Positions 22,950 to 29,719 of a stretch of 34,191 bases of DNA are shown in pieces. Origin of the DNA: a bacterium. GTDB lineage: Bacteria > Patescibacteriota > Saccharimonadia > Saccharimonadales > Saccharimonadaceae. The stretch spans positions 1 to 34,191 of the forward strand of contig JAUIII010000009.1 of NCBI GenBank assembly GCA_030431855.1. Reading direction: 5' to 3'. Each line of letters begins with the position of its first letter. Within the stretch, counting starts at the first letter, position 1. The notes under the pieces were generated by a model. The model did no database searches and was not told the DNA's origin. It saw only the letters and a program-made list of their open reading frames with translations. The position numbers and the translations under genes are program-made.

Positions 22950-23048
22950 TGCTATGAGTCTCCTTTCGTTTCACGCGGAGAGTAACAGGTATAAATCTTC
23001 ATTGCAGAAAATTTGTATCTATCACCTTCCGCGACTTATTACATCAGT

Positions 23049-23077
23049 ATTATACTGTAATCAAGCTCTTTTTGCTA
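23049..23077 (-). promoter_or_regulatory. pnp promoter, overlapping the divergent NUDIX promoter
   Basis: On the minus strand TAGCAA (23072-23077) and TATAAT (23049-23054) are 17 bases apart. The -35 shares bases 23076-23077 with the -10 of the plus-strand NUDIX gene, so polymerase cannot occupy both at once. Confidence 0.7.
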
Positions 23078-23081
23078 CCAT
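23073..23081 (+). promoter_or_regulatory. Extended -10, leaderless-type promoter of the NUDIX gene
   Basis: TGC-TACCAT (TACCAT 23076-23081) ends exactly 6 bases before the ATG at 23088. Confidence 0.6.
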
Positions 23082-23087
23082 AGAAAC

Positions 23088-23567
23088 ATGAGTAAGCAAC
23101 GCGTAAACGTCCGAGCAATCATCTGGTTAGATGGAAAACTACTGCTAGTGAAGCACAAACGAGCCGACAGAGAAGTAAGCCCCTACTACGCTACCCCTGG
23201 CGGCGGCCTAGACCCGTTTGAAACACTTCAAGATGGCGTGGTGCGCGAGCTACGCGAAGAAACAGGTATTGAAGCAAAGGTTGGTCGTCTATTGTTTATA
23301 CAGCAGTTTCGTTCAGAGCGAGCTGGTTATGACGAAGAATTAGAATTCTTCTTTCATATTGAAAACCCTGAAGATTTTGTAAACATCGACTTAGAAAGCA
23401 CGACACATGGCAAACACGAACTAGCGCTATGTGAGTTTGTTGATCTAGAAACAACAGACCTAGTACTACCCAAGTTTATCCAGACAGTCGACATTGGCAA
23501 GCATATTGAAACCAATGCCCCAGCTGCAATTTTCTCACTGTTTAACGAAGGTAGCGTGCTACAGTAA
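23088..23567 (+). CDS. NUDIX hydrolase
   Basis: The 159-residue protein carries a complete Nudix box: Gly39, five residues, Glu45, seven residues, then REL-R-EE-T-G-I (53-61), which binds Mg and cleaves nucleoside diphosphates linked to another group. YATPGGGLDP precedes it as usual. The substrate is not clear; candidates include oxidised or other nucleotides. It is co-directional with the phosphoribosyltransferase at 23572 after a 4-base gap, so the pair forms a small nucleotide-metabolism operon driven by a leaderless promoter. Confidence 0.92.
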   Translation: MSKQRVNVRAIIWLDGKLLLVKHKRADREVSPYYATPGGGLDPFETLQDGVVRELREETGIEAKVGRLLFIQQFRSERAGYDEELEFFFHIENPEDFVNIDLESTTHGKHELALCEFVDLETTDLVLPKFIQTVDIGKHIETNAPAAIFSLFNEGSVLQ

Positions 23568-23571
23568 ACCC

Positions 23572-24123
23572 ATGGAAGTTCCAAAAAAGTACACACAACC
23601 CGTAAGCGCGAGTGATGTGAACAAGAATATACGACGCATCGCTACAGAAATCTTACGCGATTTTGACCAACTTCCTTTGTTTGTTGCCCTCCTCCGTGGC
23701 GCGGCGCCGTTTGCTAGCAAACTTATGTTTGAAATTACCCGCCAGGCACCAGAAGGCCACCCAGAGCTTGACTATATGATGGTATCGACGTACGGCGATG
23801 ATAGAACTGCTGGCGAGCCTCGTATTGTGACTGACCTCGCTCCATCTACAGAAGTAAATGGACGCAGCGTGTTGGTAATAGATGACGTACTGGACAAAGG
23901 TATTACCGCTAATTTTGTATTTGAACACTTAAAAAACAGAGGTGCTAGCGACGTGCAGCTAGCGGTGCTCGCCCAAAAAGATGTACAGCGGGCACACGAT
24001 ATTTCCGCCAGCTACTGCGCATTTGACCTTGGCGAAAAGTGGCTTACAGGTATGGGTATGGACGACGCTCAGACAGGACCAGAAGGCTACCGCTGGCTGG
24101 AAGAAATTTGGGAAATTGTATAA
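23572..24123 (+). CDS. Purine (hypoxanthine-type) phosphoribosyltransferase family protein
   Basis: From the ATG at 23572 the protein has 183 residues. It carries the PRPP-binding motif VLVIDDVLDKG (100-110), the ALLRGAAPFASKL loop (39-51) and DYMMVSTYG (67-75), as in Hpt/HGPRT enzymes that salvage hypoxanthine or guanine with PRPP. The C-terminal FDLGEKWLTGMGMDD fits the ligand-binding hood of that family. The frame could start upstream at 23494, inside the NUDIX gene, but the ATG at 23572 just after the NUDIX stop gives the expected N-terminus. Salvage would suit an organism that cannot make purines (inference). Confidence 0.85.
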   Translation: MEVPKKYTQPVSASDVNKNIRRIATEILRDFDQLPLFVALLRGAAPFASKLMFEITRQAPEGHPELDYMMVSTYGDDRTAGEPRIVTDLAPSTEVNGRSVLVIDDVLDKGITANFVFEHLKNRGASDVQLAVLAQKDVQRAHDISASYCAFDLGEKWLTGMGMDDAQTGPEGYRWLEEIWEIV

Positions 24124-24125
24124 GC

Positions 24126-25187
24126 CTATAGCGCGCTGAACGATACCGCTGGCGAAAAGCCGCTGTGTGTAACTTGCGCGGTATTACTAAGGTTTCCGTA
24201 TGTGTCTTCGAATCGATACGTTAACAAAAGCGGATTTGCGTTAGGATAGCGCATGTCAGCACCGCCATAGTAGGTATCGTAGTCAATTTCTGATGGTGGA
24301 TAGCCGCCGGGAAGGCCAAGTGTTGCTTCATTGGTTATCGTCACCGTTAACACATCTGTACCAGGATTGTAAACAGCTGTATAGCCTGGCCCGGTGACCG
24401 ATTGTTGCACTCCCGATGTACTCACATTCAAATCAACTGTAGATGGATCTGGGCTAGTGGCAGAATCGTTCGCCAGTAGCTGAACTGTCCAAACCGTTTG
24501 GGCTGTTCCGTCGGTTCTATCGATGATAAATTCTGGGTCACCAGATGAGTAGCCAAAGCCATGGCAATACGTGAAGTCGCCATGTAAATGATAGTTCGCA
24601 TACCCAATGCCATCCACGCAAAAATCGGCCAATGCATCATTGTTTGCCACGGGTGTGGTGGTAACCACCGGCTTGTAGGTACTTGTGACCGTTTCGCCAG
24701 CAGTATCGTCTATACTGTACTGAACACCCCTAGCGGTTCCGACAAAGCTTGGGGTTGGTGTGTAGGTGATACGCCCATTTCCGCCAGCTACGTACACGCC
24801 TTCAGTTGGCGCAGTAACCGTTTTATTGTCGTTGCTCACTGTTGAACCCGTACGCGGATTGCTTACCAAGGCCAAACGTAGTGACGACAGAACGAAACTA
24901 GCCCCTTCGCTCGGCGTATCATTGCTGAGCACATTGTACACTTGTACTTCACCCTGCAAACCATTTGAAGTATCTGGTATGGCTGCAGCTACGCAATCAG
25001 TGGCTAAGCCGCTCGCAGCTTGTACTGGCGTACCGATAGACAGCGCAACAAACGCAATTGCCGCCGCAAATATACCTTTACGAAGCCCCGGCAGTAGAAA
25101 TGTACCGGCAGGCAACACAATCAATAGAAATGCAACTGCAACATATAGCCATATACTGGCGCCTGTTGGCGCTAAGCAATTCTCCAT
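24126..25187 (-). CDS. CshA-fibril-like surface protein with an N-terminal LAPTG sorting-type signal
   Basis: The 353-residue protein opens MENC-LAPTG (LAPTG 5-9), followed at once by a hydrophobic helix (about 12-33) and Arg36-Lys37. A second hydrophobic stretch (about 38-53) has a signal-peptidase-like site after VQA (57). The first 37 residues thus look like a complete cell-wall sorting signal placed at the wrong end, and the next 20 like a signal peptide. The exported part has a CshA-type fibril repeat (about 70-175: VYNVLSNDTPSEG, ITYTPTPSFVGTARGVQYSIDDTAGE) and a diverged second unit (about 180-345: LLANDSATSPDP, YRFEDTYGN). CshA repeats make adhesive fibrils in streptococci. A sortase is encoded divergently next door. 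Promoter TTGACT-17-TACAAT and a GAGG ribosome site fit the ATG at 25187. Confidence 0.75.
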   Translation of the reverse strand: MENCLAPTGASIWLYVAVAFLLIVLPAGTFLLPGLRKGIFAAAIAFVALSIGTPVQAASGLATDCVAAAIPDTSNGLQGEVQVYNVLSNDTPSEGASFVLSSLRLALVSNPRTGSTVSNDNKTVTAPTEGVYVAGGNGRITYTPTPSFVGTARGVQYSIDDTAGETVTSTYKPVVTTTPVANNDALADFCVDGIGYANYHLHGDFTYCHGFGYSSGDPEFIIDRTDGTAQTVWTVQLLANDSATSPDPSTVDLNVSTSGVQQSVTGPGYTAVYNPGTDVLTVTITNEATLGLPGGYPPSEIDYDTYYGGADMRYPNANPLLLTYRFEDTYGNLSNTAQVTHSGFSPAVSFSAL

Positions 25188-25235
25188 TTTTTCCTCGTTT
25201 TTGTCTTTCTACCAGATGTTATGGTGTTCATGCTT

Positions 25236-25264
25236 ATTGTAGTCTTACCTCTTTGGCAAGTCAA
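25236..25264 (-). promoter_or_regulatory. Promoter of the fibril-protein gene
   Basis: On the minus strand TTGACT (25259-25264), exactly 17 bases, TACAAT (25236-25241). The predicted leader of about 42 bases contains the GAGG ribosome site. Confidence 0.85.
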
Positions 25265-25268
25265 GTAC

Positions 25269-25277
25269 TGCTACAAT
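25269..25277 (+). promoter_or_regulatory. Extended -10, leaderless-type promoter of the second sortase
   Basis: TGC-TACAAT (TACAAT 25272-25277) ends exactly 6 bases before the ATG at 25284; the -35 is poor. It is back to back with the fibril-gene promoter, so the two genes can respond together. Confidence 0.65.
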
Positions 25278-25283
25278 TTATAT

Positions 25284-25913
25284 ATGCTTACGCTTCCTAC
25301 GAATCGCCGGCGCTCGCTGATGCTGTTTTTCATGCTTTGCGTTTCCATGCTCATCGGCGTGTACTTGCTATTCGTCATCTTGTCTCCAACATTACGAAGT
25401 AGCATGGTTCAGCCCAAGAATAACGCAACAACACAGCAACTCGACTCAACAGCAAATGCGCCAAAGCAAGCACGACTCTATATCCCCAAAATCGACGTCA
25501 ACGTTCCCTTTGCCGCTAATGAAGCGGCGCTGTACAAAGGTGCCTGGTGGCGTAAACCCGCCAATGGAAACCCGGCAGATGGCGGGAATTTTGTATTGGC
25601 TGCCCATCGCTTTGTCATGAGTTTTACCCCTGGCGAAACAGTCAAACGCTCGCCATTTTATGCCATAGATAAACTCCAGAAAAATGATGCAATCTATGTG
25701 GATTACAAAGGAAAACGCTATAGCTATATGGTAACGAAAAAAATGCGCGTACAGCCCAACGCCGTTTATATCGAACAACGTACCGAGCAGCCGCAGTTGA
25801 CGCTTTACTCGTGCACACTGGCCGGTCAGAATGACGGCCGAGAAGTGATAGTGGCACGTCAAACAAAACTCCCGCCTATTGAAGCGGGAGAGACAATTCA
25901 AGTGAATAAGTAA
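25284..25913 (+). CDS. Sortase
   Basis: From the ATG at 25284 the protein has 209 residues: a basic N-terminus (LPTNRRRS), one membrane helix (about 12-35), a linker and the sortase domain. It starts with ARLYIPKIDVNVPF and contains catalytic His in FVLAAHRF, the cysteine in LTLYSCTLAG (a TLxTC-like motif) and the arginine in REVIVARQ. All three catalytic residues are present. It would transfer proteins with an LPXTG-like signal to the cell surface. The neighbouring divergent gene (24126-25187) carries an LAPTG signal. A longer frame to 25221 exists, but it contains the predicted -10, so 25284 is the better start. The last codons contain the rpsO terminator on the other strand. Confidence 0.9.
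   Translation: MLTLPTNRRRSLMLFFMLCVSMLIGVYLLFVILSPTLRSSMVQPKNNATTQQLDSTANAPKQARLYIPKIDVNVPFAANEAALYKGAWWRKPANGNPADGGNFVLAAHRFVMSFTPGETVKRSPFYAIDKLQKNDAIYVDYKGKRYSYMVTKKMRVQPNAVYIEQRTEQPQLTLYSCTLAGQNDGREVIVARQTKLPPIEAGETIQVNK
25869..25890 (-). terminator. rpsO terminator embedded in the sortase coding end
   Basis: On the minus strand CTCCCGC and GCGGGAG (25884-25890 and 25869-25875) form a perfect 7-bp stem with an 8-base loop, followed by TTTTGTTTG. It lies 24 bases past the rpsO stop codon and wholly inside the convergent sortase gene. Confidence 0.88.
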
Positions 25914-25914
25914 A

Positions 25915-26181
25915 TTACTTGCGTAGTCCGAGTTTTGCAACAAGTGCTTTGTACGCATCAAAATCTTTGCGTTCCAGGTATTTTAGCAAGCGTTTGCGCC
26001 TACCTACCATCTGGATCAACCCGCGACGAGCCATGTGGTCGTGCTTGTTGGCTTTTAGGTGTTCTGTCACCTCTTTGATACGAGCCGTGAGAATCGATAC
26101 TTGCGCCTGTGGGCTGCCAACATCGTTTTTCGCGACCTGAGTCAAAGCAATTGCCTTGGCTTTGTTGTCCTTTGTTATCAT
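25915..26181 (-). CDS. rpsO: Ribosomal protein uS15
   Basis: The 88-residue protein matches S15 throughout: DVGSPQAQVSILTARIKEVTEHLKANKHDHMARRGLIQMVGRRKRLLKYL. It binds the 16S rRNA central domain early in 30S assembly. It is monocistronic. TGG-TAAAAT ends 7 bases before the ATG, so it is one of the few ribosomal protein genes here that look leaderless, with no Shine-Dalgarno. Confidence 0.98.
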   Translation of the reverse strand: MITKDNKAKAIALTQVAKNDVGSPQAQVSILTARIKEVTEHLKANKHDHMARRGLIQMVGRRKRLLKYLERKDFDAYKALVAKLGLRK

Positions 26182-26213
26182 CTAAGTGATTTTACCAGAG
26201 AAGAGCAAAAAAT

Positions 26214-26507
26214 TCAAGCGCTGCCACCTGGCTCTTGTCGTCGATCGGCCATGTCCTCTCCCAGCTTCCAACCCTTATGGGTCGCTAGGCGGCGGCGTGT
26301 GGCGCAGCTAAGCGCAGTTATCCCACTCTCATCTTCTACTAGCGCACGAAGTTTTGACTCGCCGAGACGGTTATCTATCTCCTCCTCGGGCACGTCATAA
26401 TCTCTCATCTCCATCTTGAATGCGTTTTCTGCCAGTTGTAGGCACAACGAACAGCGACTCGTCGGTTTTTTACCTTCTATCGGGCAGTTTACAATCTTTT
26501 CAGTCAT
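26214..26507 (-). CDS. Small hypothetical protein with clustered cysteines
   Basis: Starting from the ATG at 26507 the protein has 97 residues. The N-terminus reads MTEKIVNCPIEGKKPTSRCSLC, with Cys8, Cys19 and Cys22; a further cysteine lies near residue 74. The C-x-x-C and the upstream Cys suggest a zinc-binding or redox site. The middle is acidic, the C-terminus basic (ATRRRLATHKGWKLGEDM). I recognise no family. The start 6 bases after a TGC-TATAAT box (26514-26519) is preferred to the longer frame from 26525, which would place the start inside the -10. Confidence 0.65.
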   Translation of the reverse strand: MTEKIVNCPIEGKKPTSRCSLCLQLAENAFKMEMRDYDVPEEEIDNRLGESKLRALVEDESGITALSCATRRRLATHKGWKLGEDMADRRQEPGGSA

Positions 26508-26513
26508 TATATT

Positions 26514-26522
26514 ATTATAGCA
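26514..26522 (-). promoter_or_regulatory. Consensus extended -10, leaderless-type promoter of the small Cys protein
   Basis: TGC-TATAAT on the minus strand ends exactly 6 bases before the ATG at 26507. Confidence 0.7.
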
Positions 26523-26528
26523 CAAAAA

Positions 26529-27206
26529 CTATAATAAATCAATGTCTGCCACTGTTTTGGCATCCTCAACGGACCACCCTGCTATACTAGTGCGCCTTAG
26601 CGCACTGCAGTATGCTCCTGTTCCTAGTACCTCGCCAATATCCTGTGCCAGACTACGTATATAGGTGCCGCTGGAAACATGCGTGCGGATTTTCAGTTCT
26701 GGATAGCTATAGTCAAGCAGTCCGAGCGAATGAATGGTGATGGTTCGCAGCGGAATTTCAACTTCTTGACCCTTTCGGGCGAGCTTGTATGCACGTTGAC
26801 CATTTACTTTTATGGCGCTGTGCATCGGCGGACGCTGCTGAATTTCGCCAATAAACTGCTGTAGAGCGGCCTCCACGGTCTCTTGAGATGGTTTTTCAGT
26901 AGAAATTGGCATTATCTCGCCCTCAGGGTCGCCCGTGCTACTCGTGACGCCGAGCATGATGGTCGCCTCGTACTCCTTGTCGAGCTTTAGAAACTCATCT
27001 GAGCGTTTAGTCGCGTCTCCGAGGAGAACTATTAATAAACCAGTCGCGAACGGATCCAGTGTGCCGGCATGGCCTACCTTGAGCTGACGCCTTGTAGGTG
27101 TCACTCCTTTGTCTTGGTAGCTTTTTCGTAGCATGCCACGGACTTTCGCCACCACATCAAAGCTCGTCCAGCCGGCCTCTTTGTCGACGAGTACAATATC
27201 TTTCAT
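26529..27206 (-). CDS. truB: tRNA pseudouridine(55) synthase
   Basis: The 225-residue protein has the TruB signature KVGHAGTLDPFATGLL with catalytic Asp51, then DKEYEATIMLGVTSSTGDPEG and HVSSGTYIRSLAQDIGE. It isomerises U55 in the T-loop of tRNAs. It is shorter than E. coli TruB (about 314 residues) because the C-terminal PUA-type part is absent, which is common in small genomes. A TGC-TATAAT box ends 8 bases before the ATG, so the mRNA has at most a two-base leader. Confidence 0.96.
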   Translation of the reverse strand: MKDIVLVDKEAGWTSFDVVAKVRGMLRKSYQDKGVTPTRRQLKVGHAGTLDPFATGLLIVLLGDATKRSDEFLKLDKEYEATIMLGVTSSTGDPEGEIMPISTEKPSQETVEAALQQFIGEIQQRPPMHSAIKVNGQRAYKLARKGQEVEIPLRTITIHSLGLLDYSYPELKIRTHVSSGTYIRSLAQDIGEVLGTGAYCSALRRTSIAGWSVEDAKTVADIDLL

Positions 27207-27231
27207 TGGAAGCTATTATAGCAAGTTTGTA

Positions 27232-29124
27232 TTACTGTCCAGGGATCTTGAACTGATTCGGGTCGTTTGGTGCAGGTTCTGGCACAGCAGACGGTGCAGG
27301 TTCGTTCGATGCACCAAAGATTTGCCCAAGCTGCTCTGGTGGCAGTGGACCTTGGAATTGTCCTGGTGCAGCACTCGGAGGTACTGGTGGCGGTGGAAGT
27401 ACGTTGAAATCTGCTGGAGCAGGTGGCATAGGTGGTGCGGCCGGTGCTGGCGGCAGCGGCGGCAACTCTGGGGCAGCTGGTGCTTCCATTGGTGGAGCAA
27501 CAGGCGCTGGCGCAAGCGTATCATGTGACACATCGCCAAGCTGCTGAGCACCGCTAGCGACGGTTGGATTGTTGGCTGGGTCAAATGGCGCAGCGTCGAG
27601 GGCAGCTGCAACAGCGGCCTGTGCATCCTGATGCTCCTGTTCCCTATTTGGTTCTGACATAGGCGCTTCAGGCACTGGTGGCAAGGCAGGCTCAAGTGCA
27701 GGCATCGACACGGGTTCCTGAACAGGCGGTGGTGGTAACGGCGCTGATAAATCTGGTGGTGCAACTGGTGCAGAACCAGGTGTTGGCCCTGGAGGTGTTA
27801 AATCAACCGAAGGTGCAGCGTTCTTAAAAATATCAACACTACTTGGTTCTTCTTGCTTTTCGCTGCCATTAAATGGTGCTTGGAAGGTTGGTTGCTGATT
27901 GCCGACATAGTCTCCGTCTGTATGAGTCAGTATAGTGCGGTTTTGGTCGCTGTTTTCTTCGGCGACTTTATCGCGCTCTGCTTGCTCGGTTGTCGCGTTC
28001 AACACCCCACCCATAGTCGGTGTATCCGCCTCTGTTTCCGCACGGGCTACTGGTGGTAAAATTGCATCTTTCGCCGTTGGCGCTTTGTCGGCTTCGGCGT
28101 CGAGCTCGGCATTAGCCGATGCTAAATCTTTTTGTAAATCACTAACCGAAGGAGAGCTTCCGCCAACTGACTCAAGTTGCTTTGCTAATTCGTCATCTGC
28201 TACTTCTTCAGTAGTGTCATGCTCAATATCGAGTTCACCATCCGGCTTCTTGGTGGACTGATCTTTTTTCAGCTTTGTCTGTTCGCCCTCGTTCAGGCTT
28301 GTTGTACCATCACTATTTTCAGCGGGTGTATCTGCGCTAATCTCGTGTGATTCTTGTAGCTTTGAAGCAATCAGTTGCTGGTTGGCACCGGCGGCCATGA
28401 GCTGCGCAGCCATCGTCATCACTTTGCTGCTGGTTCGATTATTACTAAAGCGATCGGTCGCCGCTACGATACCTGTTAATAGTGCCGTGGCACTTTGCTC
28501 GTCTAGTAGTGGTTCGTCATTTTTAATGGATTCGCTGAGGGCAACCAGCATTTCAGAAAGGCTGCTTGCATTTGGTTCATTCCAATCAATCGAGCCAAGA
28601 TCACTAGTGTTTTCCCCGCAGCTTAGGGTTGCGACGGTAGCGTCGTGCAATATGCGCCCATGAGAAGAAAGTGCAGCGTCTAGATGATCTTTGTCGTTTA
28701 CCCCAAGTGCCATTACCAAATCAACGTTGTAGTCACCTTGTGAGAAGTCGAGGTCGTCCTGTGTAATAGTTGTCTTGTACGGTGTGATGAATATTTTTAC
28801 TACATCACCGTCGACTTTGTAGCGCAGGTGGTCGGCCTTTTCTTTGTCGAGCGCGATAATGAAGTCACGAAGACTATCAACAGTGTTTTCAAAGGTTTTC
28901 TCAGGGTCGAGGAATTGAATAGCCGGTGGAATATCACCACTAACCACTGCTGTTGCATGCTTATCAAGCTTGTTCAGCATAATCGTCAGACCAAGCGCAG
29001 CTGATAGTTCATCGACGTTCGGGCTTGTACTCACCGTTACCAAGACATTGTTTGCACTCTTAATACGCTCAAGCAGTTGCTGCTTGGCGCCCTGAGTGTC
29101 GTCTGTCGTGGCTTTTTTGTCCAT
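27232..29124 (-). CDS. Degenerate DHH-family protein with long Pro/Ala-rich C-terminal tail
   Basis: From the ATG at 29124 the protein has 630 residues. The N-terminal domain (about 10-260) resembles DHH/NrnA-like phosphoesterases: NVLVTVSTSPNVDELSAALGL in the place of the DHHxPDGDAxGSAL-type motif. Only part of the metal-binding set survives (Asp38), so it may not be active. A Glu/Asp-rich linker (about 260-420) leads to a Pro/Ala-rich tail (about 450-620) with many PAPPM, PPLPP and APAPV words, likely unstructured. Long Pro runs should depend on EF-P (efp is nearby). Function unknown. The frame reaches 29205 (GTG) and 29196 (ATG), but a good promoter with its -10 at 29164-29169 and -35 at 29188-29193 lies inside that extension. 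Confidence 0.75.
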   Translation of the reverse strand: MDKKATTDDTQGAKQQLLERIKSANNVLVTVSTSPNVDELSAALGLTIMLNKLDKHATAVVSGDIPPAIQFLDPEKTFENTVDSLRDFIIALDKEKADHLRYKVDGDVVKIFITPYKTTITQDDLDFSQGDYNVDLVMALGVNDKDHLDAALSSHGRILHDATVATLSCGENTSDLGSIDWNEPNASSLSEMLVALSESIKNDEPLLDEQSATALLTGIVAATDRFSNNRTSSKVMTMAAQLMAAGANQQLIASKLQESHEISADTPAENSDGTTSLNEGEQTKLKKDQSTKKPDGELDIEHDTTEEVADDELAKQLESVGGSSPSVSDLQKDLASANAELDAEADKAPTAKDAILPPVARAETEADTPTMGGVLNATTEQAERDKVAEENSDQNRTILTHTDGDYVGNQQPTFQAPFNGSEKQEEPSSVDIFKNAAPSVDLTPPGPTPGSAPVAPPDLSAPLPPPPVQEPVSMPALEPALPPVPEAPMSEPNREQEHQDAQAAVAAALDAAPFDPANNPTVASGAQQLGDVSHDTLAPAPVAPPMEAPAAPELPPLPPAPAAPPMPPAPADFNVLPPPPVPPSAAPGQFQGPLPPEQLGQIFGASNEPAPSAVPEPAPNDPNQFKIPGQ

Positions 29125-29163
29125 ATTTTGTTGTTTTTGTGTTTTAATAGACGTTTCCCCACT

Positions 29164-29193
29164 ACTGTACCATAAGCGTTTCAGATTCGTCAA
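29164..29193 (-). promoter_or_regulatory. Promoter of the DHH/Pro-rich protein gene
   Basis: TTGACG (29188-29193), 18 bases, then TGG-TACAGT (TACAGT 29164-29169) on the minus strand. The predicted leader of about 33 bases is A-rich and without a ribosome site, ending at the ATG at 29124. Confidence 0.65.
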
Positions 29194-29207
29194 CATTTTG
29201 CCCACCC

Positions 29208-29236
29208 TTTACAAAAGGTGTATTTTCCTCTATAAT
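29208..29236 (+). promoter_or_regulatory. rpsT promoter
   Basis: TTTACA (29208-29213) and TATAAT (29231-29236) are exactly 17 bases apart. The leader of about 50 bases carries GAGGA (29279-29283), 9 bases before the ATG. Confidence 0.85.
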
Positions 29237-29292
29237 TCATCCTTGATTAGCAATATAAATCTTTAATGTGAAAGATACGAGGAACTTTTTTT

Positions 29293-29673
29293 ATGCCAAT
29301 CATTAAATCTGCTATTAAACGCGTAAAGCAAGCCAATGTGCGCCGCGACCGCAACGTTGCTACGAAAAAAGCCATCAAGGCAGCTACTAAAGCATTTGAG
29401 GCAAAGCCATCTGCTGCTACCCTATCTGCTGCTCACAGTGAGCTAGATAAGGCTTTGAAGAAAAACCTTCTACACAAAAACACCGTAGCTCGGCGTAAAG
29501 CTGCCCTCGCCGCCAAAGCAAAAGCTGCTGGTGTAAAGCTATCTGTTACCAAAGCAAAGCCAACTGCCAAAAAAGCTCCAGTGAAAGCTGCTGCTAAACC
29601 TGCTGCAGCCAAGAAGCCAGCTGCGAAAAAGACTCCTGCCAAGAAGCCTGCAGCAAAAACCGCTAAAAAATAG
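29293..29673 (+). CDS. rpsT: Ribosomal protein bS20 with histone-H1-like C-terminal tail
   Basis: The first 85 residues fit S20: MPIIKSAIKRVKQANVRRDRN, then HSELDKALKKNLLHKNTVARRKA. The protein has 126 residues, against about 87 in most bacteria. The extra 40 residues are a Lys/Ala/Pro tail made of repeats such as PAAKK, KTPAKKPAAK and KKAPVKAAAK, like histone H1 or bacterial nucleoid proteins. The tail may bind rRNA or DNA (inference). The gene is monocistronic and has a strong promoter, a ribosome site and a good terminator. Confidence 0.93.
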   Translation: MPIIKSAIKRVKQANVRRDRNVATKKAIKAATKAFEAKPSAATLSAAHSELDKALKKNLLHKNTVARRKAALAAKAKAAGVKLSVTKAKPTAKKAPVKAAAKPAAAKKPAAKKTPAKKPAAKTAKK

Positions 29674-29690
29674 TTTCTCGAAGACTTTCA

Positions 29691-29719
29691 AACACCCTGG
29701 TCTAGCTGGGGTGTTTTGC
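29691..29719. terminator. Bidirectional terminator between rpsT and holA
   Basis: AACACCC (29691-29697) pairs with GGGTGTT (29709-29715), followed by TTTTGC on the plus side. The holA stop codon (29702-29704) is in the loop, so the two convergent genes share the hairpin. Confidence 0.8.

Noticed and set aside
25221-25283. Longer N-terminus of the second sortase
   Set aside because: The extra 21 codons contain the extended -10 and the divergent promoter; the ATG at 25284 gives a normal basic tail plus membrane anchor.
26508-26525. Start at 26525 for the small Cys protein
   Set aside because: The upstream start lies in the consensus -10 box; the ATG at 26507 follows the box by the usual 6 bases.
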